Shown: positions 11,033 to 27,055, counted from the first letter of the stretch. The stretch is DNA of 64,000 nucleotides from Tetragonia tetragonoides (GCA_038025085.1 CM076141.1:17486001-17550000); one strand, 5' to 3'. Numbers and translations are program-made. Notes: generated by a model from the letters alone, not told the origin.

Positions 11033-14000
11033 CACTACAACAAAAATTGCAATAGGGGACGCTTTTTTATCGACACTTTCATTGGCGAGGAAAAGAAATA
11101 CGGAGCTTCTCCACGCTTTGAGAAAGTCCGGAGCTTCGCCACGCATTTGTGCGTGTTAAAGGACACTTTCTCCACTCTTTGAGAGAGGCCTAATAATCAT
11201 CTCAGAACAACCTTTTGTTTTGTTGCCTAAATAACAAAACTAAAATATTCACCATACTTCTCTCTCCTCCAAACCCACCTCTTCCCTTCGCTGGATCTCA
11301 CACCCAATTTATTTCCAAACCCTTGGCGACCTAAGGGCGGCTCCTCCACGATCGTCCAAGGCGCTACCGCGTCTTCGATCAACATTGGTGACTACGAAAT
11401 CATGAACATCCATGGGGATTCAAGGTACACTATTGTCTAATACGTAAAAGGATTATCTGATTGGGCTTTTTGAAATAGAGTTGGTAGATTAATGAAGAAT
11501 TCATTATCTGGGTGTAATTGATGCACGTAAAGGAATTGAGTTGATCCTGGCCTTACTTTGTCAATTACGGATGATCCATTCCACCACGTTGCCTGTTCAA
11601 TTTTGGGGGAATTAGGCTACAATTTCGATTCAACTAATTTTGCCTGTTCTTGAATACATTCAATTTTAGTTTAATTTTAGGGTTTTTTGTGTTGCAACAT
11701 CAGCATCGTGGGCAATAGCTCCACCTTACCGGAATCACTCGACGTTATAAGCAACTGCTTTGATTTCTAAATTTTGGGTACATTTTTTTTCTAGTAATTT
11801 TCTCTTAGATTCAGGAATCAGAAATGTTTGGGCACAAATTTGCCGGAAAATATGATGAGAACCAAGACATGAAGAAGGTACTGTAATCCTTAGACCTTAC
11901 TATCTGCCTTGTCACATAGATCATCAGCTATATGATGTATGTTTATTTTCCTATGTTTCTCTGTCTGTTTATGTGAAAGTAATATTTCTGTTTTCTCTAT
12001 CTATTTGTTAGGTTGCTGTCCTTTTTTGGGGACTCTCGGTTCCATCCTTTTCATTTTTTAGATACTATACATGTTAATCTACACTATTGATTATCAATAA
12101 AACAAACAGTTACTGTTCCCAAACCAATTAGAACATGAGTTTATTATTAAGGTTAATTTTGCTCAATTTTAGTTGTGCTCTTTCATTTTGTTAGTGAATT
12201 TCATTATGAGGGTTTATTTGATGTCAATTATTACCTAATTCTCTTTTTTGATTTCTGAAATTTGTTGTTCTCTTTTCCTGCATCTTATAGAATGATTTTT
12301 TGATTTTTTGTTTGTAATATTACCTTTGTGCTTTTTAAACTGCAATATGCGGTGTTGCATTGTTAATTGAACTCAGTTTCTGCCATAAGCTGTCGTTGTT
12401 TCTCCTAAAGTGTATTGATGGCCCAATTTCTAGGCTTGACTTCTTTTATCAATAGACTGTCCTCTATTTTCTTAACCCTCCTTCAGCCCTCTACAACAAA
12501 GCCTGTGTATCTAAAATTCACTTGTTGTGCTTCCTCTGTAGTCTCTGATTGCTTCTGCGGTGATTTATAGTTTAATTGTTAGTTTAATCAAAGTCAGAGA
12601 TTCAGTTTGTTATGTATGCCTTTAGAGACTGGTTTTTAGACTGATCTTACATTGTCTCCGAACTCTCCTTTTTATTGCATCTTGATGGCTATTAATCTTG
12701 TCAATAAATCTTTGGTTAAGGTTTCTTTGAGTTCAGAAATGATGAAGTGGTTTTTATCAAAAGAAAATTTATGAACAGGTGCAAATTCATACACTTATTC
12801 CATGCTGAACAATGATCCTAATTTTAGTTAATTCTTACAGCTTGGAACTTGTTAACTACAGCGTTTAGTAAGGTCACAACAATGGACTATGTGCATGCAT
12901 CCTACAATACTAAGGTCTGCTGCTAATGAGAGGGGTTTTCTTGGTATGTTTCTTCCTTTTTTTCACTGCATTTAGATGTATGTTATCTTGGCTACAGAGG
13001 CCATGTAAGTTAATCCCACTGGGGACTTAATCATGCTGTAGTTTAACGTTTCATGTTCACTTATATTAATGGTAGTTGGATGTAGCAAAGGTTATGGTTG
13101 ATCAAAAACAAGCTAAAGATTAGCTTCATAGGCTTATGGTTTCGGAGTTTGGACCTACACAACCTGAAGTGTAGTTATTGTCCAACAGAATTTATGCTCA
13201 ATTGATCAAACTAGTGAAGGGTTTGCATTGCAATCACTTGGGTTATGTTTGGGTATGTTTACTAAGCTATTCTGTTGCCGGACATATTCTAAACAAGTTT
13301 ATCTTGATTTTCGCTCTTTTTCATTAACATTGTTGAAGTAAGTTTTCTTTGTTGTTGTCCGTGCTTGGGCCTCTAACTGCAAGAAGGTATATTGCCTCAG
13401 ATTTTGGTCGACACTAGTGATTCTGTTGTTAATTGCATACTGGTGCAGCTAACTTGAAATATATGCTGCAATGTGCTGAGTCAATGGCAACAAGGCCATA
13501 TTTTGTGCATGTAATATGCCCTTTCTCTTCTGTTAGTGTGTTGCTGTAGGTCTAGTGGTTAAGATAGTTTAGGAATGATTCTCGTCACCTGCAGATTTTT
13601 TCAGATACACAGTCTGTTACCAAATGTCAGTCCTTAATTAGTTATGATTACAACTTAAACTTTTTATGCTCTTGTTATTGTGTGATGTCATCAAATATGT
13701 ATGAAATACAAACCAAAGGTTGCTTGATAAATATCATGTTGTATCTATCGTGAATTTATTAGAAACTCAGGAAACTACTGTGATATGTACAATTGTGCAT
13801 TCAGAAAAGGATCCCAACTTCTGGTGTCCTTCTCTATCAGGAGTTGCTCTCTCGAAATCTTTGGTTTCTGTCTAACCTGAAGCATCTTTTGCTATTCTTT
13901 CATCTTAATTTGATAGTTGAAAACCAATTAGAAAGTAACCTCTTTATGTTATCTGTCTCATGCTTTTCATAGTTAAGTTTAGGTAAGTTGTTGAGATATA

Positions 14001-16027
14001 TTAGGCTAATCCCATAGTGAAAGTCAGGGTTTATGATATTGTGTTGTGCTCATTTTGGTAATCGTTAAGGAAGAACTTATCTCTAGCAACATGGTCTTAC
14101 TCTTTAATTGTTTTGATTGTGATTTCAGAAAACTGCTTTGTTGTCTTCCTACTGTTAGACTACAGAGATTTTTTTGGACTTTACCATTGCTATTGAAAGG
14201 ATCCTTTTTGCTTGCTTACTTTTGTTGTGCTTCTAAAACCACGTTCAGAAAGCGGCTACAAGAAAGGTAGCAATTACTGGTTTCCATGATAAGAGAACTT
14301 CAAGCTAGTTTGACTAACATTTGTCAAAATGCTCTGCTAGCTAATTTTACTCTTTGTTATGTTGCATCTAAATTTTCAACTATTTAAAGGTCTCATGTTC
14401 ATAGTTTCACCACTGAACCTACTTCAATACCAGTATAATTGGTTGACTATTAAATGAGTATTCTAACCAATCTCTTTGCTAAAAACATGTTGGTTTTGGT
14501 TTTGGTTGATCAGGTTCATGATCAAAGTGAGAAAAGGAGACTAAAAGTCAAATACTTGCAAAAATCCAGGTTTGAGAATCAATGTCATTCCATTATTCTT
14601 TTTATTTGTGAGCCTGGCTGTTAATAACTCTTTCCCATTTTAATCTTCCCCCTCTCCTTAAAAAAAACCAAGTTGGAGAAGCATTTGTCCACCTTTGCCG
14701 GCGGTACGTAGTTATCTTAATCGGTGTGTGCATATAGTGAAAAACAAGTAGCTAAGTGGAGATCCAAAGGAGATGGCAATGAATCATTGTTATGTGATTA
14801 CACTAACAATATATTTTTACAGTGAGCTGTATTTCTGCTCAGAATGTCAAACCTGGTTTTGGATTATTGCACCTTTATATTTGTATGTTAAAATGACTTA
14901 AAATGCATATCAAAATCAGTACACACGTGAGGATCAAAGCTCTGATTATGTGTGATGATAGTTTCTTTTAGCATGTTTGGTTCTGTTTTAATTATATGTT
15001 TCTGATCTGAATTCTGAGTTTATATGCGTTAGATTTTCATGAATTGGTGGTCTGAACTGGATCAGAAATCATGTTTAAATGTGTGTACTCATAGTTGATT
15101 AGCTAGTATATTTTGTAATGCACTTTTGGTGGCAATGTCCCCTGCATGTGAGTTGTTTCAGACCTGGATTTCAGTGGTTTAGCCTTAATGCTTATATTTT
15201 GAGGTTTAGAACACAAGCAACTATCAGGTTTTTCTTTGGTAATTGATGAGGAATAAGTTAAATCAGTTTGCATTCATATATAGTGCAATCCTTCGATGTT
15301 AATAGACTGATTTTACAATCTGAATTCTGATGCGATTCTTCTCTTATTTAATTTCTGAGATGTGTTTACTTCGGATTTTGCAGAATGTTGAAGATGCATC
15401 CTAGAGATTGAAGTTAGGTGTGAATCCTAGCATCTCAAGACTCCAAAAAAAATCCAATTGCTGCAATATAACGAGTCATTTTGTCTAGTATTTTAGATTG
15501 AGATGTACTTCGTTAAAGCTTTGTAAACCTTGTAGTATTGTCGTTTTTTTCCTTCTTTTCCATACTTGACTTTAAACCGTTATTAGTTTTGTACGCAACA
15601 TTATGACCATGATTATTAATTATCTTATTTTAATGAGAAAATATATTATTACCACAGATTTGTGATGCACATTTTATTTTAAAATCATCGAAGATGAAGG
15701 GCGCTAGCAACTAGCAAGTTGCTGACACGTGTATAAGGTGGGGGAAATCAGCTAAATCCACTGTTATTAGCGTAGCACAAATATCATATTATTCACCACA
15801 ATAAGCGTGAAAAATATTTGAGAATAAGCCAACACTTATAATCAGTGTGGCAAAAATATTAGATTACCCACACTAGTAGCTGTTGGAAATTCTTCACACT
15901 CGTAAGCGTGGAAAATCTCCATATTGATTTTTTCCACGCTTTTTAAAGCGTGGAATTTTTTTTGATGCCTGTAAGTGTGGAAAATCCAAGGTTTTCAGCG
16001 TGGATAAATAGTGTTTTTCTTGTAGTG
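11033..16027. mobile_element. CACTA (CMC) DNA transposon, non-autonomous
   Basis: It starts CACTACAACAAAAA at 11033 and ends TTTTTCTTGTAGTG at 16027, the canonical CACTA inverted termini. The subterminal regions hold repeated motifs such as aagcgtggaa and ccacgcttt, typical of this superfamily. The flanking 3-mers are ctt and cgt, an imperfect 3-bp target duplication. It sits between the gypsy polypurine tract and the 3' untranslated part. No transposase frame is visible in 5 kb, so it is non-autonomous; its interior has intron-like T-rich sequence with short exon-like pieces (see findings). Confidence 0.82.
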
Positions 16028-16275
16028 CGTCCTCGAAACTTAGGATCACCACCAAAGTGAAGCTAGTTCCATAAGGTGAAGTTTTTTTACCACACTTTCA
16101 AAGTTCAATACACAACAATGTAACTCGAAAGTTTAAAAGTTTTCACAACTTTTCCAAATAACAAAAGTGAGCATGATGCAATGCAATGCAATGAGTTTTT
16201 CAGTCTTTGTTTCTTTTCTTTTGTGGATTGTTACACCCTTCCCCCCTTAAAAAGGTTTCGACCTCGAAACTAAGG
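16028..16275 (-). other. Gypsy 3' untranslated region with second polypurine-like tract
   Basis: This joins the polyprotein stop to the 3' LTR once the CACTA element is removed. At 16237-16254 the minus strand reads tttttaaggggggaaggg followed by tgtaaca, almost a copy of the true polypurine tract at 11006-11022 plus LTR start. A gtttcgagg(a/t)cga motif precedes both tracts, suggesting a local duplication of the 3' end. Confidence 0.55.
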
Positions 16276-19200
16276 TTAAGTACCTTGTTCGAACAGTTGA
16301 GGATAACGCTTGCGCATATCAGCCTCAGTCTCCCAAGTCGCCTCTTCGACTTTGTGGTTAGCCCACAACACTTTCACAAGATTGATCGTAGACGCACGAG
16401 TTTTCTTCGTTTTCTCATCTAGGATCCTCACAGGTTTAGTTCGCTCCTCAAGGACTCGAACTGGTTGCTCTTCATAAGTAAGTGTGTCATCTAACACTAC
16501 CTTTTCTGGATCCAGCATATGACTTGCATCATGGTGATACCTCTTGAGTTGCGACACGTGGAACACATCATGCACTTGCTCCAAATCCATAAGCATAGCA
16601 AGCCCATAAGCGACCTCTCCAATTCTTTCAAGAATCTCGTAAGGTCCAATATACTTTGGGCTAAGCTTTCCTTTGCGCCCAAATATCATCACTCCACGAA
16701 TGGGTGATACTTTGAGAAGTACCTTCTCACCAACTTGAAATTCCTCCATTCGTCAATGTTGATCTGCATAGGCTTTCTGTCTATCTTGTGCAGCTTTCAT
16801 CTTCTCTTGGACAAGTTTCACTTGATCCACAGTCTCTTGGATAAAATCCGGACCCAAAACGAAGGTGTCACTTATGTCGTTTCAACACGTAGGAGATCGA
16901 CACTTCCTCCCATACAACACCTCGTAAGGTGCTCTACCAATACTTGCATGGTACCTATTGTTGTAGGAGAATTCAATCAAAGGCAAACTCTTCTCCCAAG
17001 AGTTCTTCATCTCTAGAGCACAAGCTCTTAACATGTCCTCCAGTGTCTGGATAGTACGGTCCGTTTGACCATCTGTCGCAGGATGAAATGTCGTACTAAA
17101 CTTCAACTTTGTACCAAAAGCATTCTGCAATTTATCCCAAAAGTTCGACAAGAATCTCGTATCCCAGTCTGACACAATGTCTTTAGGTACCCCATGTAAC
17201 GTTAAGACCTCTTTTACATAAGCTTCAGCGAGTTGGTCCATTGACCAAGTCTTCTTCATTGCAATGAATCTCGCCGTTTTCGTCAGTCGATCGACAATAA
17301 CCCAAATAGTATCTTTGCCAGACCTCGTCTTTGGTAATCCAGTCACGAAATCCATCGAGATTGAATCCCACTTTCATCCAGGAATTTCCAGCGATTGAAC
17401 AAGACCTCCAGGCCTTCTGTGTTCGATCTTCACCTTTTGATAAGTAAGACAACTTGCCACATACTCAGCACATTCTCGCTTCATGTTTGTCCACCAAAAC
17501 TGAAGTTTTAAGTCTTTGTACAGCTTATCACCACCTGGGTGAACAGAATATGCAATTCCATGCGCCTCATCTAGAATCGTTCATTTCAGCTCGGCGTTGT
17601 TTGGTACACACCAACGCCCCTTCATCTTGATCGTACCATCATCAAGGATCTCATAATCAGGATGCTTCCCATCCTTGATCTTGACACGTAACTCCTCTAG
17701 AAACGGGTCATGAACTTGCAACTGTCGAATCTCATCATAGATCGACGGCCGCACTACAAGTGCATTCGGCAACCCTGCAATCTCACCTTGTTGAACAACT
17801 TCTAAGTCCAACTTCCTGAATTCCTCACACAAGTCATAAGGTAGCACCATCATGTTGTTCGCAGTGTGTGAAGTCTTCCTACTCAACCCATCAACCACTA
17901 CATTGGCCTTTCCCTCGTGATACAGAATATCCAGATCGTACTCAGATATCAATTCGAGCCATCTCCGTTGCCTCATATTCAACTCCTTTTGAGTGAAGAT
18001 GTACTTCAAACTCTTGTGATCTATAAAGATCTTGCAACGAGCTCCATACAAATAATGCCTCCAGATTTTCAAGCAAAAATCACGGCGGCTAACTCCATGT
18101 CATGAGTAGGGTAGTTCTTCTCATGCACTTTCAACTGACGAGAAGCATAAGCAACCACTTTGCCGTTTTGCATAAGTACACACCCCAACCCATTCTTAGA
18201 TGCGTTACTATACACCTCAAACCCTTCCGTTCCAGATGGTAAAGTCAAAACTGGTGCCGCTGTCAACCTCTTCTTAAGCTCTTGGAAAGCTTCTTCACAT
18301 TGTTCAGCCCACTTGTATTTCATCTCCTTTTTCATCGGGTTTGTGATAGGTCTAGCTATCTTGGAGAAGTCTTGCACAAATCTCCTATAATAGCCAGCCA
18401 ATCCGAGAAAACTTCTTACCTCAGTCACACTTTTCGGAGCAGGCCAATCCATGACAGCCCGAATCTTAGAAGGATCAACAGAGACTCCTTCTTTAGAGAT
18501 AATGTGCCCAAGAAAAGCAACACTCTCTAGCCAAAACTCACACTTTGAGAGTTTAGCGTACAACTTCTCATTACGCAACACCTCCAAGACAGTCCTCAAG
18601 TGTCTTGCGTGTTTCTCCTTGTCTTTCGAATACACCAAAATATCATCGATAAACACGACCACAAAACTATCCAGATATGGTCGAAAGGTGTTATTCATCA
18701 TCTCCATAAACTTGGCAGGTGCATTAGTTAACCCAAATGGCATAACAGTAAACTCATAATGCCCATACCTTGTCCTAAAGGCAGTTTTCGCAATGTCGAC
18801 CTCATCAATCCTCAGCTGATGATAACCAGACCGCAAATCCACATTCGAAAACACTCCAGCCCCTTAGAGTTGATTGAACAGGACTTCAATCCTAGGTAGA
18901 GAATACCTATTCTTGACAGTGACCTTGTTTAACTCACGATAGTCAATGCAGAGACGCAGACTACCATCCTTCTTACGCACAAATAGAACTGGTGCGCCCC
19001 ACGGTGACACACTAGGTCTAATGCACCATTTCTCTAACAACTCCTCTAATTGCTCCTTTAGCTCTTTCATCTCTAAAGGTGCCATTCTATACTGTGCCCT
19101 CGAAATTGGACCTGTTCCAGGAACTAGGTCAATTTGAAACACAGTATCCCTCACTACCAGGAATCTCCTTTGGAAATACATCCGGAAACTCATTGACCAC

Positions 19201-19576
19201 ATCAATCTTTGAGATTTCCTCATCTATTCCCTCTACATTTTGAATGTGGCACAAAAATCCCTCACATCCCTTCTCTAAATGCTTCTTCGCCATTAACATT
19301 GAAATAATCCTAATTCCTCCCTTATTGATAATTCCTTTATAAGAGATTCTATTACCTCTAGGCCCTTTCAGCGATATCTTTTGTTCACTACAATCGATTC
19401 TCGTTTTATACTTGCTAAGCCAATTCATGCCCAAAATAACATAAAAATCTCCCAATTGAAACTCAATCAGGTCTGCAGGTAATTCAAACCCTGCAATGTT
19501 CACACGAACATTGGAATACACAACTTTACACAATACCCCTTCTCCAGGAAGGGGTGGCAATACTAGTCTCTAAGGA

Positions 19577-19580
<4 letters not shown>
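16276..19580 (-). pseudogene. Gypsy pol: protease end, RT, RNase H, integrase, chromodomain
   Basis: Reading down the minus strand: protease remainder and linker (19560-19129, VILGMNWLSKY); reverse transcriptase with [13 protein letters not shown] (19223-18864) and [10 protein letters not shown] (within 18854-18069), the YxDD-type catalytic motif; RNase H with DHKSLKYIF (18072-17581); integrase core (17355-16882) with [17 protein letters not shown] and the Glu in [10 protein letters not shown]-terminus and chromodomain (16749-16276). Breaks seen: frameshift near 19140-19180 with a small apparent deletion; TAA stop at 18865-18867 in RT; one-base frameshift near 18070; stops between the integrase blocks. 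The first RNase H acidic residue appears as Asn in [11 protein letters not shown]. The element cannot make a functional polyprotein. Confidence 0.88.
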
Positions 19581-22221
<2,641 letters not shown>

Positions 22222-22741
22222 CTACTCCCATCCCATGTTTCTTAAAAAGTTTTCAGGTATGAATGAATGTGATGCTCCAGAATCAAATAATACATAGGAG
22301 GGCGAAGAATTTACAAGAAACGTACCAGTCACCACATTGTTTGCCGCATCAGCCTGTACTTGATTCATCACAAACAAACAACCTCCATTTCTGTTCTGGT
22401 TGCAATTATTGTTCTGAACATTTCCAGCATGTCCATTCAGTCCATTCTGTCGATTACCACCCTGGTTGTTCCCATTTTGACCATGAACTACAGGAGCTTG
22501 AACATTGTTGTTGCCCCCACCATTGTTCACGATCTTGCCCTTCTGAGGACAATCATAATAACGATGCCACATCTCTTGACAAGTGTAGCATCTCACCTTA
22601 TTTCCAGCACAATCACCCCCTGGGTGATTCTTGTTGCACCTTTTGCAAATATAGGGTTTGCCTTTCCAACCCCCATTATTTCGATGGCCATTTCCATTGC
22701 CATGTTTCTTGGAATTCCCACCCTCACTGTGGTTATTCCCC

Positions 22742-22839
<98 letters not shown>

Positions 22840-23365
22840 GCCGTTCTGGTTGTTCCCTCCCCGGAACTTTTCCTTCTTCTCACCACCACTACCCTGATGG
22901 TCGTCAAACTTCCTCTTTTTCCCAAGTCACCTCCTCACTGTGCTTAAAAATTGCAGCTTGATTCGCAACACGATTGTAGACCTCTTGCACGGTCTGACAC
23001 TTATAACCCCCAAAAGACTCTCGAATGGTCCAGTACAACCCATTCTGGAATCTACGGGCCTTATGCTGTTCCGTAGGGACTAATCCTCTCGCAAAACGAG
23101 CTAGGTCGTCAAACTTCTCAGCATATTCCTGAACAGTCATCCTTCCCTGGATAAGGTTCAAGAACTCGTTATATTTCTGGTCCTAGAGATACTCTGGGTA
23201 GAACTCCTCTCTAAGGACCGTTTTGAACATTTCCCAATTAAAACCCGGTCGAGCACTAATTGATGTACCATTGGTTGTCCACCAACGATCTGCCTTCTTC
23301 CGGAATAGATAGACAACATTGTCTACCTTAAGTGCCTCCGGACACCCAGTTATCGCGAATTCCAT
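22222..23365 (-). pseudogene. Gypsy gag and N-terminal protease
   Basis: From high to low coordinate: capsid-type gag (23365-22904) with ITGCPEALKVDN, KKADRWW, YAEKFDDLARF; an Asn/Gly-rich linker with a run of about 33 Asn codons; two zinc knuckles, CKRCNKNHPGGDC and CYTCQEMWHRYYDC (nucleic-acid binding); then the retropepsin motif LFDSGASHSF with the catalytic Asp. A TAG at 23181-23183 interrupts the capsid part, and the frame changes between about 22904 and 22850. The N-terminus is lost because the gag frame runs straight into truncated LTR sequence at 23357-23362. The frame ends at 22222 where the solo LTR is inserted. Confidence 0.85.
22742..22840 (-). repeat. (TTG)33 microsatellite coding poly-Asn in gag
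   Basis: 99 bp of perfect TTG repeats. On the minus strand, in the frame of the downstream zinc knuckles, it encodes about 33 consecutive Asn. Frames reading poly-Val, poly-Cys, poly-Leu or poly-Thr are shadows. Confidence 0.95.
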
Positions 23366-25751
23366 ATAGGTTCATCATAGGCCCACCATTGAAGAGAAAT
23401 GAACAACAAACACAAGTAAAAAGAAAAACAACCAATCAGCTACGCTGAGTAATTTATAACCACACAATCCATTTTTAAATCTCCACTTAAGCCATCACGA
23501 TTAATAAACATGCTTGAATCAATAATAGACGACATGCTTTAATTTAAACAACCAAACAATCCAAATAATAAATCCAATATTTATTATTATCCATTAGCCA
23601 AGTTCGTTAGAGAGAAGAGAATCGCATGAATGTCAGAACCAACCGTAGAAGGCTCAATAGGATCAAAAGTCCTGTGCATAATAGAAAAGAGGGATCAACC
23701 GTCCCGGAGTATAGATGACTCCCGAAGTACTTCTAGATGTTCCTAAGTATGCATACCCTCTCTCAACCCTTAGGTTTACAAGAAGAACAGTTTCACAATT
23801 AAAACTTCACTTGCCCAATTGCTCTTTGTATGGATACAAGCTTTAACCAAATACGTTGGGACCATAACCAATGAAACCCACTCAATGTACCAATTGACAT
23901 TCTCATTCGCTCCCTTTGGTGGATCCATTACCAAAGAAATCTTAACTCTCAATTTATTTCGATATGGTGATCACATAATAAGTAATGCACATAATCTTGG
24001 CACTCAAGTAACACAATATGGTTACAATTTCCGATGGCAAATTTTACATGAATGCCATGTAGGCCTCAATTCAAAACCACCTAGTTCAATACCTTTAAGT
24101 AGTTTTCAATAGTCAAAGTTCAATTCAACTTATTGAAGTAACATGCTTACTAACATGAATCCACATGCTTACCAACATGATACAAAAATAGCAATACAAG
24201 CTATATTCCAATTGAACAATTATTAACATAATTTTCGTTCAACAACCATAATAAATCATGCATCTCCTCACATGAATATTAACAAGTAGACATTGCTACA
24301 CAAAGTGAATTTCCAACATAATACATGCATTCACTAACATATAATTCTATACGAATTATCATAAGGAAATAAATAACAATTATCCCTTCCACAAACCAAG
24401 CACGAATGAACAATCCAATTCGATACTTAGACAATGAACATTCATAATTCATCTAGACATGAATTACCTTTGGAAATAAGGCAATCACGACAATTTAACG
24501 TAAGCTCCTTACGTTCACGCGCGGTCAACGGGCCCTAACAAATCCACAATACCCAATAGTCAATACCTTGACTTCTAAACCACTTTATTAAACTTTAAAG
24601 ATGATTTAGTACCCTTAATTAAATAAGTGAAGTTGCTGGAATTTTAGTTAATCATGCATGCTCAAAGTTTCCAAAAACAATTTACACAACTAAATTAGGA
24701 AACTTTCCAAAACCCTAAAATTAAGTCAACAAGTCAAAACAAGTCAACCACAATCACCAACACCAAACACCACCGCACCGCCGCTGCTGACCACCATCCA
24801 GCGGCGGCGGTGGCCGTGACAGTCACGACTGGAGGCCGTGACAGCCGCCCATCGGCTGCGCACGATCCAGCCATGTGCTGTACACGGCCTGGCCGTGCTC
24901 GGCCAACCGAAACCTTTTTTTTTTTTTGTTAAACAATTTTAACAAACCCAAATCTAATTAAATCCACACAATTAATAAATATCCAGATTTAGTTAAATCA
25001 CAAGATCCAACCTTTTAAACTCAAGCTTTGATTCAATTCAATAAAACAACAAACCCAACCCTAATCATGATTCTATCATGCAAAACAATAGAATATAGTA
25101 AACCCTAGGCAAAATATAAATTAGGGTTTACTCATACAAAACTAGGGTTCATTTAAAACTCATACATGAATCAATTTAAAACTTTAAGAATCAAAAACAA
25201 GTTTAGAACACTTACTTGGAAATCAAAAGGATTAAAATTTAGCAATAGGATGAATTGTGAAAGAGTGTTGAATTTTTCTCTTTCTTTTCTCCTTGGTGGC
25301 CGTGCGTGAGAGTGAGGGAGAGAGATGCGTTTTTTTTTTTTTTTTGATTTGGTAAAGAGTCAGTTGAATTTGGAAGCTGAGTGTATTTAGTTTCCTTATC
25401 TCAACCTCTCATTTCCTAAAACCTCTCCTAGAATCACTCCACTAGCCCACAATTTAGGAAACAAATTTTAAAGCAAAATTCAGAATTTTCTTCACCAAAT
25501 TTTCGGCTAAAGTGGCCGAAAATAAGGCCCTAATTTTGTCTTATAATTTTCTGCCACTTCCAAAAATTATAGAGCCCAAATACTTTTATCTGTTTTGGCC
25601 CAATTACATTTTAATTAAGTCCAAAACCAAAATCCAATATTAATTAGGCACTTTAAACATTTATGAGCCCAATTAATTATTTAAATTCAAAATTGCATTT
25701 TCTTTTTAAGTAATTATTATTTTAAAATGAATAATAATACAGAGTATTACA
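23357..25751 (-). repeat. 5' LTR of the gypsy element, truncated at its 3' side
   Basis: It aligns with 8599-11005 of the other LTR, ends in ATTACA at 25751 and is followed by the target duplication GAAAT. The inner end (about 413 bp of LTR), the primer-binding site, the leader and the gag start are missing: gag sequence meets LTR sequence at gaattc (23357-23362), a hexamer also present at the matching LTR point (8599-8604). Confidence 0.85.
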
Positions 25752-25754
25752 GAA

Positions 25755-25805
25755 ATAGAGAATTAAAAGTTTTTTTTTTTTTTTTGTCAACATAGAGAAT
25801 TAAAA
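25755..25805 (-). mobile_element. Minimal LINE tail insertion with target duplication
   Basis: The 14-mer atagagaattaaaa is present at 25755-25768 and 25792-25805. Between them are only g, a 16-T run and gtcaac. On the minus strand this reads gttgac plus poly(A), the end of a LINE-like element truncated to a few bases. It overlaps the outer edge of the gypsy target duplication, so it is younger than the gypsy insertion. Confidence 0.6.
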
Positions 25806-25989
25806 ATTTAATCAAACTATTTTACTTAGAATATTTGTTGTTGTAATTATTAACACGTCCATTCAATTTACATGTTCAGTTAGTACAATTTTTTTTTATA
25901 GTTAATGCAATACATTATGATATACAATTTCTTATAAACCAAGTTCTTAGTAACACCATCATCAATTTAAATTCAATAATTGATCCTAG

Positions 25990-27055
25990 TTAAATGGTGG
26001 AAATAAAGCATATTTAAATAGAATTTGAAATACATTAGTATGACTTATGTAATATTAATCATAATAAGTGATAAAAAAATTAACAGTAGATTAGACTAGT
26101 CCGTCTCTAATTAGACGTTATTGGCCATTATAGTGATAATTAGGTTTAATGGTGGTAAATGGTGGAAATGAAACATTTGAAATAGAATTTGAAATACATT
26201 AGTGACACTTATGTATTAAATCTCATAATTAATAAGTGATAAAAAACAATTTCAATATTGACTTACACTATTCCGGTTGTTGGCCATTATAGTGATAATC
26301 AGTCTTAATGGTGCTAATGGTGGAGATGAAATATTTATAAATAGAATTTGAAATAACTAGTAATACTTATGTATTAAATCTCATAATAAGTGATAAAAAG
26401 CAATTTCAATAGTATATTAGAGTAGTCCGGCTCTAATTAGACGTTATTGGCCATTATAGTGATAATTAGTCTTCATGGTGGTAAATGAAACATTTGGAAT
26501 AGAATTTGAAATATATTAGTGCGTGACACTTATGTATTAAATCCCATAATAAGTGATAAAAAACAATTTCAATATTGACTTACACTATTCTGGTAGTTGG
26601 CCATTATAGTGATAATCAGTCTTAATGGTGCTAATGGTGGAGATGAAACATTTATAAATAGAATTTGAAATAACTTAGTAATACTTATGTATTAAATCTC
26701 ATAATAAGTGATAAAAAAATTTTCAATAGCATCTTAGAGTAGTCCGGCTCTAATTAGACGTTATTGGCCATTATAGTGATAATCAGTCTTAATGGTGGTA
26801 ATGGTGGAAATGAAACATTTATAAATAGAATTTGAAATAATTTAATAACACGTATGTATTAAATCTCATAATAAGTGATATAAAAATAATTTCAATAGTA
26901 CATTAGACTAGTTCGGCTCTAATTATACGTTATTGGCCATTATAGTGATAATAAGTCTTAATGGTGGTAATGGTGGAAATAAAACATCTTTAAATAGAAT
27001 TTGAAAAACATTAGTAACACTTATGTATTAGTAAACATTAGTATTAATTATACAT
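25990..27055. repeat. Tandem array, ~165-bp units in alternating dimer form
   Basis: The motif ttggccattatagtgataat recurs at about 26121, 26280, 26447, 26597, 26764 and 26933, spaced 159, 167, 150, 167 and 169 bp. Two monomer types alternate: one with ctctaattagacgttattgg before the motif, one with acttacactattc(c/t)gg. The order is A-B-A-B-A-A, so the real period is a dimer of about 320 bp. No coding potential; part of MULE1. Confidence 0.8.

Noticed and set aside
22742..22840. CRISPR-like or other spaced repeat array
   Set aside because: A perfect trinucleotide microsatellite without spacers, in a plant genome.
22263..22961. 232-, 195- and 79-codon plus-strand frames rich in Cys, Val or Leu
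   Set aside because: They are shadows of the (TTG)33 tract opposite the gag frame.
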